From: Bordetella ansorpii
Lineage (GTDB): Bacteria > Pseudomonadota > Gammaproteobacteria > Burkholderiales > Burkholderiaceae_B
Length of the DNA: 64,000 nt
Assembly (NCBI RefSeq): GCF_900078705.1
Contig: NZ_FKIF01000002.1
Span: 310,001 to 374,000 of the forward strand
Direction: 5' to 3'
The translations under genes were made by a program, and so were the position numbers. Shown here piece by piece: positions 16,172 through 25,223 of this stretch (position 1 is its first letter; every line of letters begins with the position of its first letter). Under the pieces are notes generated by a model. It saw only the letters and a program-made list of their open reading frames with translations. It did no database searches and was not told the origin of the DNA.

Positions 16172-17719
16172 TCAGCTGGTCACCCCGATATTCCAAGGCA
16201 CGAACTCATGATCCCCCAAGCCCAGCTCTTCGCTGCGCGTCGTCCCGCCTGACGCCACCCGCAGGATCTCTTCGAACACCTGCTGCCCCATCTCCGCCAT
16301 GGTCGCCGTGCCATCCAGCACCTGCCCGCAGTTCACGTCCATGTCCTCGGTCAGCCGCTCGTACATCGGCGTGTTGGTTGCCAGCTTGATCGACGGCACC
16401 GGCTTGGCGCCGAACATCGATCCCCGTCCCGTGGTGAAGCAGATGAGGTTCGCCCCGCCCGCGATCTGCCCCGTGGCCGACACCGGATCGAACCCCGGCG
16501 TATCCATGAACACGAAACCGGCCTGGCGCACCGGCTCGGCGTAGCGGTAGACCTCCATCAGTCCCGTCGTGCCGCCCTTCATCGACGACCCCAGCGACTT
16601 CTCGAAAATGTTCGCCAGGCCGCCCATCTGGTTGCCCGGACTGACCTTGCCGTTGATCTGCACGTCGCGGCCCGGCGAATACTCGTCCTTCCACCAGCGG
16701 ATGCGGCTGACCAGCTTCTCGCCCACTTCACGGCTTTGCGCGCGCGAGGTCAGCGTGTGCTCGACGCCGTAGATCTCCGGCGTTTCGGACAGGATGGCCG
16801 TGCCGCCATGGCGCACCAGGATGTCCATCGCCGCCCCCAACGCGGGGTTCGCGGTGATCGACGAAAACCCGTCCGATCCGCCGCATTGCAGGCCGATCTT
16901 CAGATGCCGCGCGGACACCGTCTCGCGCCGCACGTCGTTGGCGGCCGGCAGCAATTCACGCACCGCCGCCACCCCCGCCTCGATGGTCTTGCGGGTGCCT
17001 CCGGTTTCCTGCATCACGAACGTGCGGATGCGCTCACCGGCCTGCAGGCCCTGGTCCTTCAGCAACGCATCCAGCTGGTTGCGCTCGCAGCCCAGGCCCA
17101 CGATCAGCACGCCCGCGAAGTTCGCATGGCAGGCATAGCCGCCGATGGTCCGGCGCAGCAGGTCCATCGGCTCGCCGGACATCTCCATGCCGCAGCCCAG
17201 GCCGTGGCTCAGCGCCACCACGCCGTCCACGTTGGGAAACTGCTTCATCACCTCGGGCGTGAAGGCTTCGGCGATGCGGTGCACCACCGTGGCCGAACAG
17301 TTCACCGTCGACAGGATGCCCACGTAGTTGCGCGTGCCCACCTGGCCATTGGCGCGCACGATGCCCTGGAACGTGGCCTGCTCGGCCTCGGGCAGCAGGG
17401 CCGTGGGCACGTAGTCGCGGCCATGCGCGTAGTCGCGGTCGAACTCGCGGAACTCGGTGTTGTGCGAGTGCACGTAGGTGCCGGCCGGGATGTCGCTGGC
17501 GGCAAAGCCGATACAGACGTTGTATTTCAGGATGGGTTCGCCCTGGCGCAGATCGCGCGCCGCGATCTTGTGGCCCGCCGGCACCTGGCTGCGCGAGGTG
17601 AAGCCCTCGCCGGGCACGTCGGTGCCGATGCCCACGGGCACGCGCGCCACCACGATGTTGTCGGACGGATGCAGGCGGATGATGGGGCCGCTGGCCCGTT
17701 TTGCGGATTGATCGATCAT
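16172..17719 (-). CDS. UxaA/GarD family hydro-lyase (altronate or galactarate dehydratase)
   Basis: A 515-residue enzyme joining an N-terminal SAF domain (about 1-100, GPIIRLHPSDNIVVARVPV onward) to an altronate/galactarate dehydratase core (VRANGQVGTRNYVGIL..., GLGCGMEMSG, LQCGGSDGFSSITANPALG). This length and fusion are typical of the long UxaA/GarD form, iron-dependent enzymes that dehydrate C6 sugar acids. ATG at 17719 begins MIDQSAKRAS; the extra upstream residues lack family sequence. It lies 75 bases downstream of a Bug receptor on the same strand, suggesting that the receptor brings in the organic acid that it dehydrates. The exact substrate is open. Confidence 0.85.
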   Translation of the reverse strand: MIDQSAKRASGPIIRLHPSDNIVVARVPVGIGTDVPGEGFTSRSQVPAGHKIAARDLRQGEPILKYNVCIGFAASDIPAGTYVHSHNTEFREFDRDYAHGRDYVPTALLPEAEQATFQGIVRANGQVGTRNYVGILSTVNCSATVVHRIAEAFTPEVMKQFPNVDGVVALSHGLGCGMEMSGEPMDLLRRTIGGYACHANFAGVLIVGLGCERNQLDALLKDQGLQAGERIRTFVMQETGGTRKTIEAGVAAVRELLPAANDVRRETVSARHLKIGLQCGGSDGFSSITANPALGAAMDILVRHGGTAILSETPEIYGVEHTLTSRAQSREVGEKLVSRIRWWKDEYSPGRDVQINGKVSPGNQMGGLANIFEKSLGSSMKGGTTGLMEVYRYAEPVRQAGFVFMDTPGFDPVSATGQIAGGANLICFTTGRGSMFGAKPVPSIKLATNTPMYERLTEDMDVNCGQVLDGTATMAEMGQQVFEEILRVASGGTTRSEELGLGDHEFVPWNIGVTS

Positions 17720-17794
17720 GATGATGACGGCCTGTTCGATACGGAGAAAGCCTTGCGTGCCGGATGCAAGCGCCTGCACGCAAGGCGGCAGGGA

Positions 17795-18802
17795 TCACTC
17801 GGGACGAATACCCAGGTCGCGGATGGTCGTTGCCCAGCGCGGCACTTCCTGCTCGATGAAGGACGAGAACTTGTCCGGATCGCTGCCGACCACGGTAAAG
17901 CCCTGCTCGGCCAGCTTGTCGCGCGTGGCGTTGTCCTGCAGCGAGGTCTGCACGGCGCCGTACAGCTTGTCGACGACGGGCCTGGGCGTGCCGGCCGGCG
18001 CGAAGATGCCGTACCACGTCAGCACCTCGAAGCCGCCGTAGCCCGACTCGGCCATGGTCGGCAGGTCGCCGGCCTTGGGATCGCGTTTCAGGCTGGTCAC
18101 CGCCAGCGCGCGCAACTGGCCCGACTTCACGTAGGGCATGGCCACGGGCAGGTTGGCGAACATGAAGGGCACCTGGCCGCCCAGCACGTCGGTGATGGCG
18201 GGCGCCTCGCCCTTGTACGGCACGTGCGTCACGGGCGTCTTCAGGCGGTGCGAATACAGCTCGCCCGCGATGTGCTGCGGACCGCCCTGGCCGGACGAGG
18301 CATAGGTGGTGCCGCCATCGCCCGACTCGCGGATCTGCGCGTCCAGCTCGGCCACGGTCTTGGCCCGCACCAGCCTGGGATTGACCACCAGCACCAGCGG
18401 CATCGACACCATCATCGTGACCGGCGTGAAATCCTTGGACGGACTGAAGGGCAGTTGCGGATACAGCGAGGGCGCCACCAGCATGGTCGATTGCGAGCCC
18501 AGGAACAGCGAGTAGCCGTCCGGCTTGGAACGCGCCACGTTGTCGGCCGCGATGGTGCCGGTGGCGCCGGGGCGGTTCTCGACCACGACCTGCTGGCCCA
18601 GCGCCCGCGAGGCGCGGGCACCGATCAGGCGGGCCACCACGTCGGCGCCGCCGCCCGGTGCAAAGCCCACCACCAGGCGCAGGGGACGTTCAGGAAAGGC
18701 GTCCTGGGCGCTCGCCTGCGTGGCGGCGCCCAGCATGAGTGCCAGCGTACAGGAGGCGAGGGCGAGCCGGCCCAGCAGGGGCCGCGGCGGCAGGGTGAAC
18801 AT
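17795..18802 (-). CDS. Bug-family tripartite tricarboxylate transporter receptor
   Basis: A 335-residue periplasmic solute receptor of the Bug (TctC) family. A Sec signal peptide ends near AQASAQ (about 31), followed by the family opening FPERPLRLVVGFAPGGGADVVARLIG, VVVENRPGATGTIAADNVA and the central HVPYKGEAPAITDVLGGQV motif. Such receptors feed carboxylates to TctA/TctB permeases or act in sensing. No tctAB lies nearby. Upstream of and co-oriented with the UxaA-type dehydratase, so a sugar acid is the likely ligand. ATG at 18802 was chosen as it opens the signal peptide. Confidence 0.92.
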   Translation of the reverse strand: MFTLPPRPLLGRLALASCTLALMLGAATQASAQDAFPERPLRLVVGFAPGGGADVVARLIGARASRALGQQVVVENRPGATGTIAADNVARSKPDGYSLFLGSQSTMLVAPSLYPQLPFSPSKDFTPVTMMVSMPLVLVVNPRLVRAKTVAELDAQIRESGDGGTTYASSGQGGPQHIAGELYSHRLKTPVTHVPYKGEAPAITDVLGGQVPFMFANLPVAMPYVKSGQLRALAVTSLKRDPKAGDLPTMAESGYGGFEVLTWYGIFAPAGTPRPVVDKLYGAVQTSLQDNATRDKLAEQGFTVVGSDPDKFSSFIEQEVPRWATTIRDLGIRPE

Positions 18803-18959
18803 GGTTGTCTCCGGATTTGTAGGTATGGGTGTGCCGTCCGGGCGGCATGGGCAACCCGGACGGCCAAGGCCATTCTGGCCGCGTGACTGCACCGGTACAA
18901 GTACGCTTGGGCAGGTTCAGAAGATAAGTTTTTTATGTTCCCGGCATCACAAGTGCAAA

Positions 18960-18979
18960 CGCCGCCCCGAAGGGCGGCG
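18960..18979 (-). terminator. hairpin terminator after ridA
   Basis: CGCCGCCC-CGAA-GGGCGGCG forms a perfect eight-base GC stem; on the minus strand it is followed by TTT. It lies 63 bases past the RidA stop. The U-tract is short, so it may be only partly effective. The rest of the 240-base gap to the Bug gene shows nothing beyond an AT-rich patch near 18925-18945. Confidence 0.5.
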
Positions 18980-19042
18980 TGTCAGGCCATCCGCCGGGGC
19001 GGCCCGGCCTGGCCCGGCAGGCGCCCAGGCGAAACGGAACGG

Positions 19043-19402
19043 TCAGGCCGGCTTGCGGGCCGCCGTCACGATGATCTCCACCAGCAGGTCGGGCGCGGCC
19101 AGCTTGGCCTCGCACGTGGCGCGCGTGGGCATCGCGTCCTTGGGCGCCCACTCGGCCCACACCGCGTTCATGCCATCGAAGTCGCGGTCGATGTCCTTCA
19201 GCCAGATCTGCACCTGCAGCATGCGCGACTTGTCGGTGCCGGCCTGCGCCAGATAGGTGTCGATCTTGGCCAGCACGTCGCGCGTCTGCGCCTCGATGCC
19301 GCCCTCGTCGCGGGAGGTCACGCCCGCCACGTACACGGTGTCGCCGTGGATCACGATGCGGCTGAGTTTGGCGTTGGAATCCATGCGCACGATGTCATTC
19401 AT
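19043..19402 (-). CDS. RidA/YjgF-family enamine-imine deaminase
   Basis: A 119-residue RidA-family protein. Members hydrolyse reactive enamine/imine intermediates to keto compounds and ammonia. The substrate Arg (94, in MPTRATCEAKLA) and the acidic residue after it (Glu109, in LLVEIIVTA) are present, as expected for the active RidA group. It overlaps the upstream DAO-type gene by eight bases and is last in the amine-oxidation operon, which fits a job cleaning up imines released by the flavoproteins. Confidence 0.9.
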   Translation of the reverse strand: MNDIVRMDSNAKLSRIVIHGDTVYVAGVTSRDEGGIEAQTRDVLAKIDTYLAQAGTDKSRMLQVQIWLKDIDRDFDGMNAVWAEWAPKDAMPTRATCEAKLAAPDLLVEIIVTAARKPA

Positions 19403-20573
19403 GCCGTACTGCTCCTGAGAGTGAATGCGGTCTCTGCGGACCGGAAGGATGACCGGCGCGCGCGAAGCGCCCGATGCTGAAGGGTTCGATGGGCAAGCTG
19501 GCCGCGCCCTGCGTCACCAGCTCGCTCAGCAGTTGGCCCACGATCGGCCCCAGTTCGAAGCCGTGGGCGGAAAAACCGAAGGCATGAAAGGCGTGCTCGC
19601 GGCGCAGGCTCGGGCCGATGACGGGAATCTCGTCGGGCATGCAGGCCTCGATGCCGGCCCAGCCACGATTGACCACCGCGCCTTCCATGTGCGGGAACAT
19701 GTCGCACACCGTGCGCGCGCCTTCGCCCAGCGAACGGAAGTCCAGTTCCGTCCATTCGCTATCGCGATCCACCCACGCGCGCCGCCCTCCGCCGATCAGC
19801 ACGGTGCCGTTGCCGCGCTGCTTGAACGACAGTGGGCGTGCAGTGCCGATGACGACCGGATCCAGAAAATGCGGCATGCGCAGCGTCACCAGCATCATCG
19901 GACTGATGGCCTGCAAGGGCACGGGTTCATCCCACTGCTGCGCCACGCGGTCGGCCCACGCCCCCGCGCAGTTGATCAACGTGGGCGCGGTGCAGGTGCC
20001 CGCGTCGGTCGTCACGATCCATTGCGCGCCTTCGCGGCGCGTCTCGTGCACGCGCACGCCTTCCATGAAGCGCGCGCCCAGGCTGGCTGCCTTGCGGCGA
20101 AACGCCAGCGTGGTGCGATAGGGATCGGCCGCGGCGTCGCCCCGCGCGATGACGCCGCCGCGCACCGTCGGCGCGATGCGCGGAATCATGGCGCGCAGTT
20201 CGTCCGCGGTTATCCATTCCTCATGCGTGTAGCCGTGCGCGTGCATCGTCCGCAGGCGCTCGCGCAAGGTCGCTTCGTCGGCCTCGTCCTCGGCCACGCG
20301 CACCTGGCCATGCTGCTCGAAACCGCAGTCGTCGTCGACGAGATCGCCGATGCCATACCAAAGCTCGCGCGAGGCCAGCGCCAGCGGGATCTCGGCCAGA
20401 TGCCGGGCCAGCGTGCGCACACCGCCCGCGTTCACGCCGGACGCATGCCGGCCGACGTAGTTCTTCTCGATGACCAGCACGGACACGCCCGCGCGCGCCA
20501 GGTGCAGCGCGGCCGAGCTGCCATGCAGCCCGCCGCCCACGACGATCACCTCGGCGCTGCGCGATGCGTCCAT
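19395..20573 (-). CDS. FAD-dependent oxidoreductase, DAO family (amine/opine dehydrogenase subunit candidate)
   Basis: A 392-residue flavoprotein of the D-amino-acid oxidase/glycine oxidase (DAO) superfamily. The dinucleotide motif VVGGGLHGSSAALHLARAG (11-29) is followed by the acidic ribose-binding EK and the ASGVNAGGVRTLARH segment typical of HcnC/OoxB/SoxB-like enzymes, and a C-terminal GFSAHGFELGP FAD-contact motif. It oxidises a C-N bond to an imine. It lies one base from the FAD/BFD subunit gene upstream and overlaps ridA. Together with the [2Fe-2S] and FAD/BFD subunits this looks like the beta subunit of an opine-oxidase or hydrogen-cyanide-synthase-like complex, but a second DAO gene at 22363 competes for that role. 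Confidence 0.85.
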   Translation of the reverse strand: MDASRSAEVIVVGGGLHGSSAALHLARAGVSVLVIEKNYVGRHASGVNAGGVRTLARHLAEIPLALASRELWYGIGDLVDDDCGFEQHGQVRVAEDEADEATLRERLRTMHAHGYTHEEWITADELRAMIPRIAPTVRGGVIARGDAAADPYRTTLAFRRKAASLGARFMEGVRVHETRREGAQWIVTTDAGTCTAPTLINCAGAWADRVAQQWDEPVPLQAISPMMLVTLRMPHFLDPVVIGTARPLSFKQRGNGTVLIGGGRRAWVDRDSEWTELDFRSLGEGARTVCDMFPHMEGAVVNRGWAGIEACMPDEIPVIGPSLRREHAFHAFGFSAHGFELGPIVGQLLSELVTQGAASLPIEPFSIGRFARAGHPSGPQRPHSLSGAVRHE

Positions 20574-20574
20574 G

Positions 20575-22074
20575 TCACTTCTTCAGGCGGATCACGGCCT
20601 GGCGGGACGCGTCGGTCTGCGGCAAGGTGGCCAGTTCGCCCAGCGTCAACGGCTTGGTCGGGAAGCGCAGGCGGTAATAGCCCACCTCGCTGACCGGCAC
20701 GCCGCGTTCGTCGGCGATCAGCTCGCTGACGGTCAGGCCGCAGAAGCGGCCCTGGCAAGGCCCCATGCCGCAGCGCAGGAAGGCCTTCATCTGGTTGGGA
20801 CCCGAACAGCCCAGGGCCACCGTGTCACGCACCTGCTGCGCGGTGACTTCCTCGCAGCGGCACACGATGGTGTCGCCGGTCGGACGGCGATAGGCATCCG
20901 GCGCCTTGTACAGCGTGTCGAAGAAGGCCCGGCCGCGCGTGGCGCGCGCCAGCGCCTGGCGATGCGGCACGGCCTCGCGGTCGCGCCGCGCGGCGTCGAT
21001 GCGGCCCAGCGCCTTCGCGGCATTCAGCGCGGCGATACGGCCGCGATGCTCGGCGGCCAATGCGCCCGCGATGCCCGCGCCGTCGCCCGCGATGCCGATG
21101 TCGGCCACCGAGGTCGCGCCCCATTCGTCCACCTTGGGCTGCCAGCAGTCCAGGGCCTCGTTCCACTCGTGCTCGGCGCCCACGGCGCGCGACAGGTTCA
21201 CGTTGGGCACGACGCCCTGATGCAGCATCAACTGCTCGGCGGTCCGCTCGTGCTGGCGCCCGCCCGCCGTATAGCACACCGATTGCAGCTTGCCGCTGCC
21301 CACGGCCTGCAGGCCGCGCACGTCCTTGACGATGGGCACCGCGGCCTTCACCGCGCGCATCAGCTTCAGGCCCTTGCCCAGATACGGCGAGCGCAGGAAA
21401 TCCCATGCGTGCGGCAGCGCCTGCGCCATGCGGCCGGCGGGCACGGTCTCCAGCAGCGCATCGATCCTGGCGCCGGCATTCAGGTACTGCCAGGCCACCA
21501 GGTACAGCAACGGGCCGCAGCCGGCCAGCACGGCGGGGCCGCTGGGCACCAGGCCCGCCGATTTCAGCAGGATCTGCGCCGCACCAGCGGTGATCACGCC
21601 GGGCAGCGTCCAGCCCGGAATGGGGAAGGGACGCTCCTGCGCGCCAGTGGCCAGCAGGATGTAGCGGGCCTCGACCATGCGGGCTTGCCCGCTTACCGAA
21701 TACGCCACCTCGAAGCCCTGGGCGGGCGCCTCGGCCGTCATGCGCGACACTGCCCACACCGTGGCGCCGGGTTCGTAGCGCGCGCCGCTGGCGCGGAACG
21801 GTTCGACCAGGCTGGCGCCATGCCAGTAATCCTCGCCCAGGATGCGCTGGTCGGAAACAGGCGTCGTGGTGATGGCGCGGTAGATCTGGCCGCCCGGCGC
21901 GGGCTGCTCGTCCAGCAGCAGCGTGTCCACGCCCAGCCTGGCCGCCGTGGCGGCGGCCGCCATGCCGGCGGGGCCGGCGCCGATCACCAGCAGTTCGCAA
22001 CGAGACGGGATCAATGGGCCGCCTTCATGCTGCGCACTCCGGTCTTCGCCCTTGGAGCGGTCCGGCGGGCTCAT
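20575..22074 (-). CDS. FAD/NAD(P)-binding oxidoreductase with C-terminal BFD-type [2Fe-2S] domain (HcnB/OoxA-like)
   Basis: A 499-residue flavoprotein. The first FAD motif VIGAGPAGMAAAATAARLG (31-48) is followed by a disulfide-reductase-like fold with a second nucleotide site near LLATGAQERPFP. The C-terminal part carries CRCEEVT and LRCGMGPCQGRFCG, the four-cysteine signature of a BFD-like [2Fe-2S] domain. This is the alpha-subunit architecture of opine oxidase, proline dehydrogenase complexes and HcnB. It starts inside the stop of the [2Fe-2S] subunit gene (ATGA overlap), so the two are coupled. It probably passes electrons from the DAO subunit to a quinone acceptor. Confidence 0.88.
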   Translation of the reverse strand: MSPPDRSKGEDRSAQHEGGPLIPSRCELLVIGAGPAGMAAAATAARLGVDTLLLDEQPAPGGQIYRAITTTPVSDQRILGEDYWHGASLVEPFRASGARYEPGATVWAVSRMTAEAPAQGFEVAYSVSGQARMVEARYILLATGAQERPFPIPGWTLPGVITAGAAQILLKSAGLVPSGPAVLAGCGPLLYLVAWQYLNAGARIDALLETVPAGRMAQALPHAWDFLRSPYLGKGLKLMRAVKAAVPIVKDVRGLQAVGSGKLQSVCYTAGGRQHERTAEQLMLHQGVVPNVNLSRAVGAEHEWNEALDCWQPKVDEWGATSVADIGIAGDGAGIAGALAAEHRGRIAALNAAKALGRIDAARRDREAVPHRQALARATRGRAFFDTLYKAPDAYRRPTGDTIVCRCEEVTAQQVRDTVALGCSGPNQMKAFLRCGMGPCQGRFCGLTVSELIADERGVPVSEVGYYRLRFPTKPLTLGELATLPQTDASRQAVIRLKK

Positions 22075-22379
22075 GAACGCACCTCGCGCGCGCCACGCTG
22101 GCGCTCGATCCGCATGCCTTCGCGCACCAGCGTCATGCACGCCTGGCGGTTGGGCTGGCCATCGATGATGACCAGGCAGTCATAGCAGACGCCCATCATG
22201 CAGTACGGGCCGCGCGGCACCTCGCCCACGGCCGTGTCGCGGCAGTCGGCGTGGCCGGCGGCGAACAACGCGGCGGCGACGCTGTCGCCTTGGCGGCAGC
22301 CGAGTTCGGCGCCGTCGACGGTGATGCGCACCGGCGTGCGGGCAGCCTGGTCCGCGGCCGCATCAAGCCTCTTGAACAT
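22071..22379 (-). CDS. small [2Fe-2S] ferredoxin-type subunit (HcnA/SoxX-like)
   Basis: A 102-residue Fer2_4 domain protein. Cys60, Cys65 and Cys68 in GPYCMMGVCYDCLV and Cys81 in RQACMT form a CxxxxCxxC...C plant-type [2Fe-2S] site; a G-D-S at 31-33 is the usual turn. In characterised complexes this gamma subunit pairs with an FAD/BFD alpha subunit and a DAO beta subunit. Coupled by ATGA overlap to the alpha gene and overlapping by 17 bases the upstream DAO-type gene. Confidence 0.9.
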   Translation of the reverse strand: MFKRLDAAADQAARTPVRITVDGAELGCRQGDSVAAALFAAGHADCRDTAVGEVPRGPYCMMGVCYDCLVIIDGQPNRQACMTLVREGMRIERQRGAREVRS

Positions 22380-23523
22380 GAAACCTCCGGGTGGAAAACG
22401 GCGCCATGTCGTCGGCCAGCGAACCGGCGGCGATCATGGGAGCAAGTTTGAGCGCATGGGCCGCGGCCAGCGTGACGCCGCTGTGGCAGGTGGCCACAAA
22501 CGCGCCCGGACAGGTCTCGGACTGCTCATAAATCGGGAAACCGTCGCGCGACATCACGCGCAGCGCGGCCCACGACCGCACGACGCGCACGTCTCGCAGC
22601 GCCGGCAGGGTGCGCAGCGCGCGGTCGGCCAGCGTGCCCAGCACGTTCAGGCCGGCGATCTCGTCGGCGTAGCCGGCTTCTTCCTGCGAATCGCCGATCA
22701 GCCACGACCCTTCGTCCATCTGGCGCAGCGTGCTCAGCGGCAGCTTCAGCACGGGCCGGGTGCGCTCCAGCACGATGATCTGGCCGCGCTGCGGCCGAAC
22801 CGGCAGGTCCATGCCGATCTGCTTGCCCAGCTCGGGATTGCCCAGGCCGCTGGCCAGCACGATCTGGCGGGCGCGCAAGGCGCCTTGCGGCGTGTCGACG
22901 TGGAACACCCCATCGGCGCGGCGGATGGACGTGCACTTGCGGCGCGGCAGGTAGTCGACACGGTCGCGCTTGAAGGCGGCGTGCAGCGCGCGCAGCAGCT
23001 TCAGCGGATTGGCGATGCCGTCCACCGAGGTCAGGCTGGCGCCGCGCACGTCCGGACCGATGCCGGGCATGACGTCGGCCAGTTCCTGGCGGTCCAGCAT
23101 CTTCCATTCGTACTGCGGCATGCCCGGCTGCGCCTGCAGCTTGGTCATGAACGCGATGCGCGCCTCGAACTCTTCCTCCGACAACACCGGATGCAGGCCG
23201 CCGTTCTGCTCCAGCCGCACGTCCACGCCGGTCTTGTCCAGCAGCTCGGCCGCCAGTTGGGGCCACAGCGCGGCGGAGTTCATCGTCCACGAGCCATAGC
23301 GCGGCAGGCCCATGCCCTTGCTCTGCACCCACACCAGGCCGAAGTTGCCGCGCGAGGCGCGAAACGCCGTATCGCCTTCGTCCAACACCGCCACGCGCTC
23401 GACCGAGCGGCGCAGGCCGTAGGCGATGGCCGAGCCGACCAGGCCGCCGCCTATCACCACGGCATCGTAGACACCGCCCTGCGGCGCCGCGCCTCCCGAA
23501 GAGGGCACCGTCTGCTGATTCAT
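22363..23523 (-). CDS. second DAO-family FAD-dependent oxidoreductase
   Basis: A 386-residue flavoprotein with AVVIGGGLVGSAIAYGL (21-37), the SRGNFGLVWVQSKGM segment after the second strand, and the C-terminal CHSGVTLAAAHA FAD motif. It belongs to the same superfamily as the 19395-20573 product but is clearly a different paralogue. Its start is directly adjacent to the stop of the permease gene upstream (single-base overlap at 23523), linking it to the ABC importer. Either DAO protein could be the beta subunit of the complex; the other may act alone on a second step or substrate. Confidence 0.85.
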   Translation of the reverse strand: MNQQTVPSSGGAAPQGGVYDAVVIGGGLVGSAIAYGLRRSVERVAVLDEGDTAFRASRGNFGLVWVQSKGMGLPRYGSWTMNSAALWPQLAAELLDKTGVDVRLEQNGGLHPVLSEEEFEARIAFMTKLQAQPGMPQYEWKMLDRQELADVMPGIGPDVRGASLTSVDGIANPLKLLRALHAAFKRDRVDYLPRRKCTSIRRADGVFHVDTPQGALRARQIVLASGLGNPELGKQIGMDLPVRPQRGQIIVLERTRPVLKLPLSTLRQMDEGSWLIGDSQEEAGYADEIAGLNVLGTLADRALRTLPALRDVRVVRSWAALRVMSRDGFPIYEQSETCPGAFVATCHSGVTLAAAHALKLAPMIAAGSLADDMAPFSTRRFHVQEA

Positions 23524-24323
23524 TACCGTCCTTTTCCGACAAACAGCTTTTCCAGACCGATCACGCGGTCCAGGATGAAAATCGCGATCGCCGTCGCATA
23601 GATCAGCACCGCCGACACGGCCGTCACCAGCGGATCGATGGTGTCCTCGATGTGCAGGAAGATGCGCACCGGCAGGGTGGTGGTGGACGGCGAGGCGACG
23701 AAGATCGACATCGTCAGCTCGTCGAAGCTGGTGATGAAGGCGATCACCCAGCCGCTGATCACGCCCGGCAGCACCATGGGCAGCACCACGCGCCGGAAGG
23801 CGACCCAGCCGGACGCGCCCAACGACAGCGCCGCGCGCTCCAGCGCGGGATCGATGCCCGTGGCCGAGGCCAGCACCAGCCGCAATGCGTACGGCATGAT
23901 GAGGATGACGTGCGCGATCACCAGCCCGAAGTACGTGCCCACCAGCCCGACCGTGGTGAAGAACTTCAGGAACGCCAGGCCCAGCACGACGTGCGGGATC
24001 ATCAGTGGCGACATGAAGAACGCCAGCAGCGCCTCGCGGCCGGGAAAGCGGTTGCGCGCGATGGCCAGCGCGCCCGGCACGGCCAGCAGAATGGCGAGGG
24101 AGGCCGACAGCGCGCCCAGCCCCATGCTGAACCAGAACGCGTCGATGAAGCGGGGGTTGTCCAGGATGGCGCGGAACCAGCGCAGCGACAGGCCGCCGGA
24201 AGGCAGCGAAATGAAGCCTTCGGAAGTGAACGCCACCGCGCACACCATCACGATGGGCGCCAGGATGAACGCGATGAAGACCGCGTGGAACAGCAGGGCC
24301 AACGGACCGTTCTTGGAGTTCAT
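23523..24323 (-). CDS. ABC transporter permease (PotC-like)
   Basis: A 266-residue permease of the spermidine/putrescine (PotC) type with six hydrophobic segments and the EAA coupling loop ALSLGASGWVAFRRVVLPMVLPG (about 160-182). ATG at 24323 (MNSKNGPLALL) starts before the first helix; the longer frame upstream overlaps the other permease and lacks family sequence. It forms the channel with the next-upstream permease, 12 bases away. Confidence 0.92.
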   Translation of the reverse strand: MNSKNGPLALLFHAVFIAFILAPIVMVCAVAFTSEGFISLPSGGLSLRWFRAILDNPRFIDAFWFSMGLGALSASLAILLAVPGALAIARNRFPGREALLAFFMSPLMIPHVVLGLAFLKFFTTVGLVGTYFGLVIAHVILIMPYALRLVLASATGIDPALERAALSLGASGWVAFRRVVLPMVLPGVISGWVIAFITSFDELTMSIFVASPSTTTLPVRIFLHIEDTIDPLVTAVSAVLIYATAIAIFILDRVIGLEKLFVGKGR

Positions 24324-24334
24324 TTTCGCCCCCC

Positions 24335-25189
24335 TCAGTTGAAGACCGCGTTGTAGCGGCGCTCGACCATGCGGTTCGCGGCCAGCAGCACGATGACGGT
24401 CGCCACCAGCAGCACCATCGCCAAAGCCGCGCCCAGCGGCCAGTCCAGCGTGTTCAGGAACTCGTCGTAGGCGGCGGTCGCCACCGTCTTCAGGCGGCGC
24501 CCGCCGATGATGGCCGGCGTGGCGAAGGCGCTGGCGGCCATTGCGAACACCATGATCGAGCCCGACAGGATGCCCGGCATGACTTGCGGAACGATCACGC
24601 GGCGGATCACCGTGAACTGGCTGGCGCCCAGCGACAATGCCGCCGACTCGGTGGACGGATTGACCCGCTGCAACGAGGCCCACACCGAGATCACCATGAA
24701 GGGCACCAGCACGTGCACCAGCGCGATGGCCACGCCGACGTTGCTGTACATCAGGCTGACCGGCGCCGACGCCAGGCCCAGCGCCATCAGCGCCTTGCTG
24801 ATCAGTCCCGTGGAGCCGAACAGCAAGGCCCAGCCCAGCGTGCGCACCACCACCGAGATCAGCAGCGGCCCCAGCACCACCATCAGGAACAGGCCCTTCC
24901 AGGGATTGGCCATGCGCGACAGCACATAGGCCTCGGCGGTGCCCAGCACCATGCAGGCGAGGGTGACGGCGGCCGCCACGCCGAAGGTGCGCGCGTAGAT
25001 CTCGTAGTAATAGCCGTCAGTCAGGATGGCGAGGTAGTTCTTGAACGTGACGGCCTCCTGGATGCCGCCATAGAAATCGAAATTGAAGAAGCTGATCAGG
25101 AAAACCAGCGCCAGCGGTACCGTCAGGAAGGTGACGTAGACGACGATGGCGGGCGCGCTGAGCACCCAGGGATTGGCGCGCTCGCTCAT
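24335..25189 (-). CDS. ABC transporter permease (PotB-like)
   Basis: A 284-residue permease of the PotB type. The first helix follows MSERANPWVLSAP; later hydrophobic segments and the EAA loop AALSLGASQFTVIRRVIVPQVMPG (about 180-205) are clear. An upstream in-frame start (25213) would add eight residues. It lies 34 bases after the ATPase gene. Partner of the PotC-like permease. Confidence 0.92.
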   Translation of the reverse strand: MSERANPWVLSAPAIVVYVTFLTVPLALVFLISFFNFDFYGGIQEAVTFKNYLAILTDGYYYEIYARTFGVAAAVTLACMVLGTAEAYVLSRMANPWKGLFLMVVLGPLLISVVVRTLGWALLFGSTGLISKALMALGLASAPVSLMYSNVGVAIALVHVLVPFMVISVWASLQRVNPSTESAALSLGASQFTVIRRVIVPQVMPGILSGSIMVFAMAASAFATPAIIGGRRLKTVATAAYDEFLNTLDWPLGAALAMVLLVATVIVLLAANRMVERRYNAVFN

Positions 25190-25223
25190 CGGCGGCCTCC
25201 GCGAGCCAGGCAACGAGGGGCGC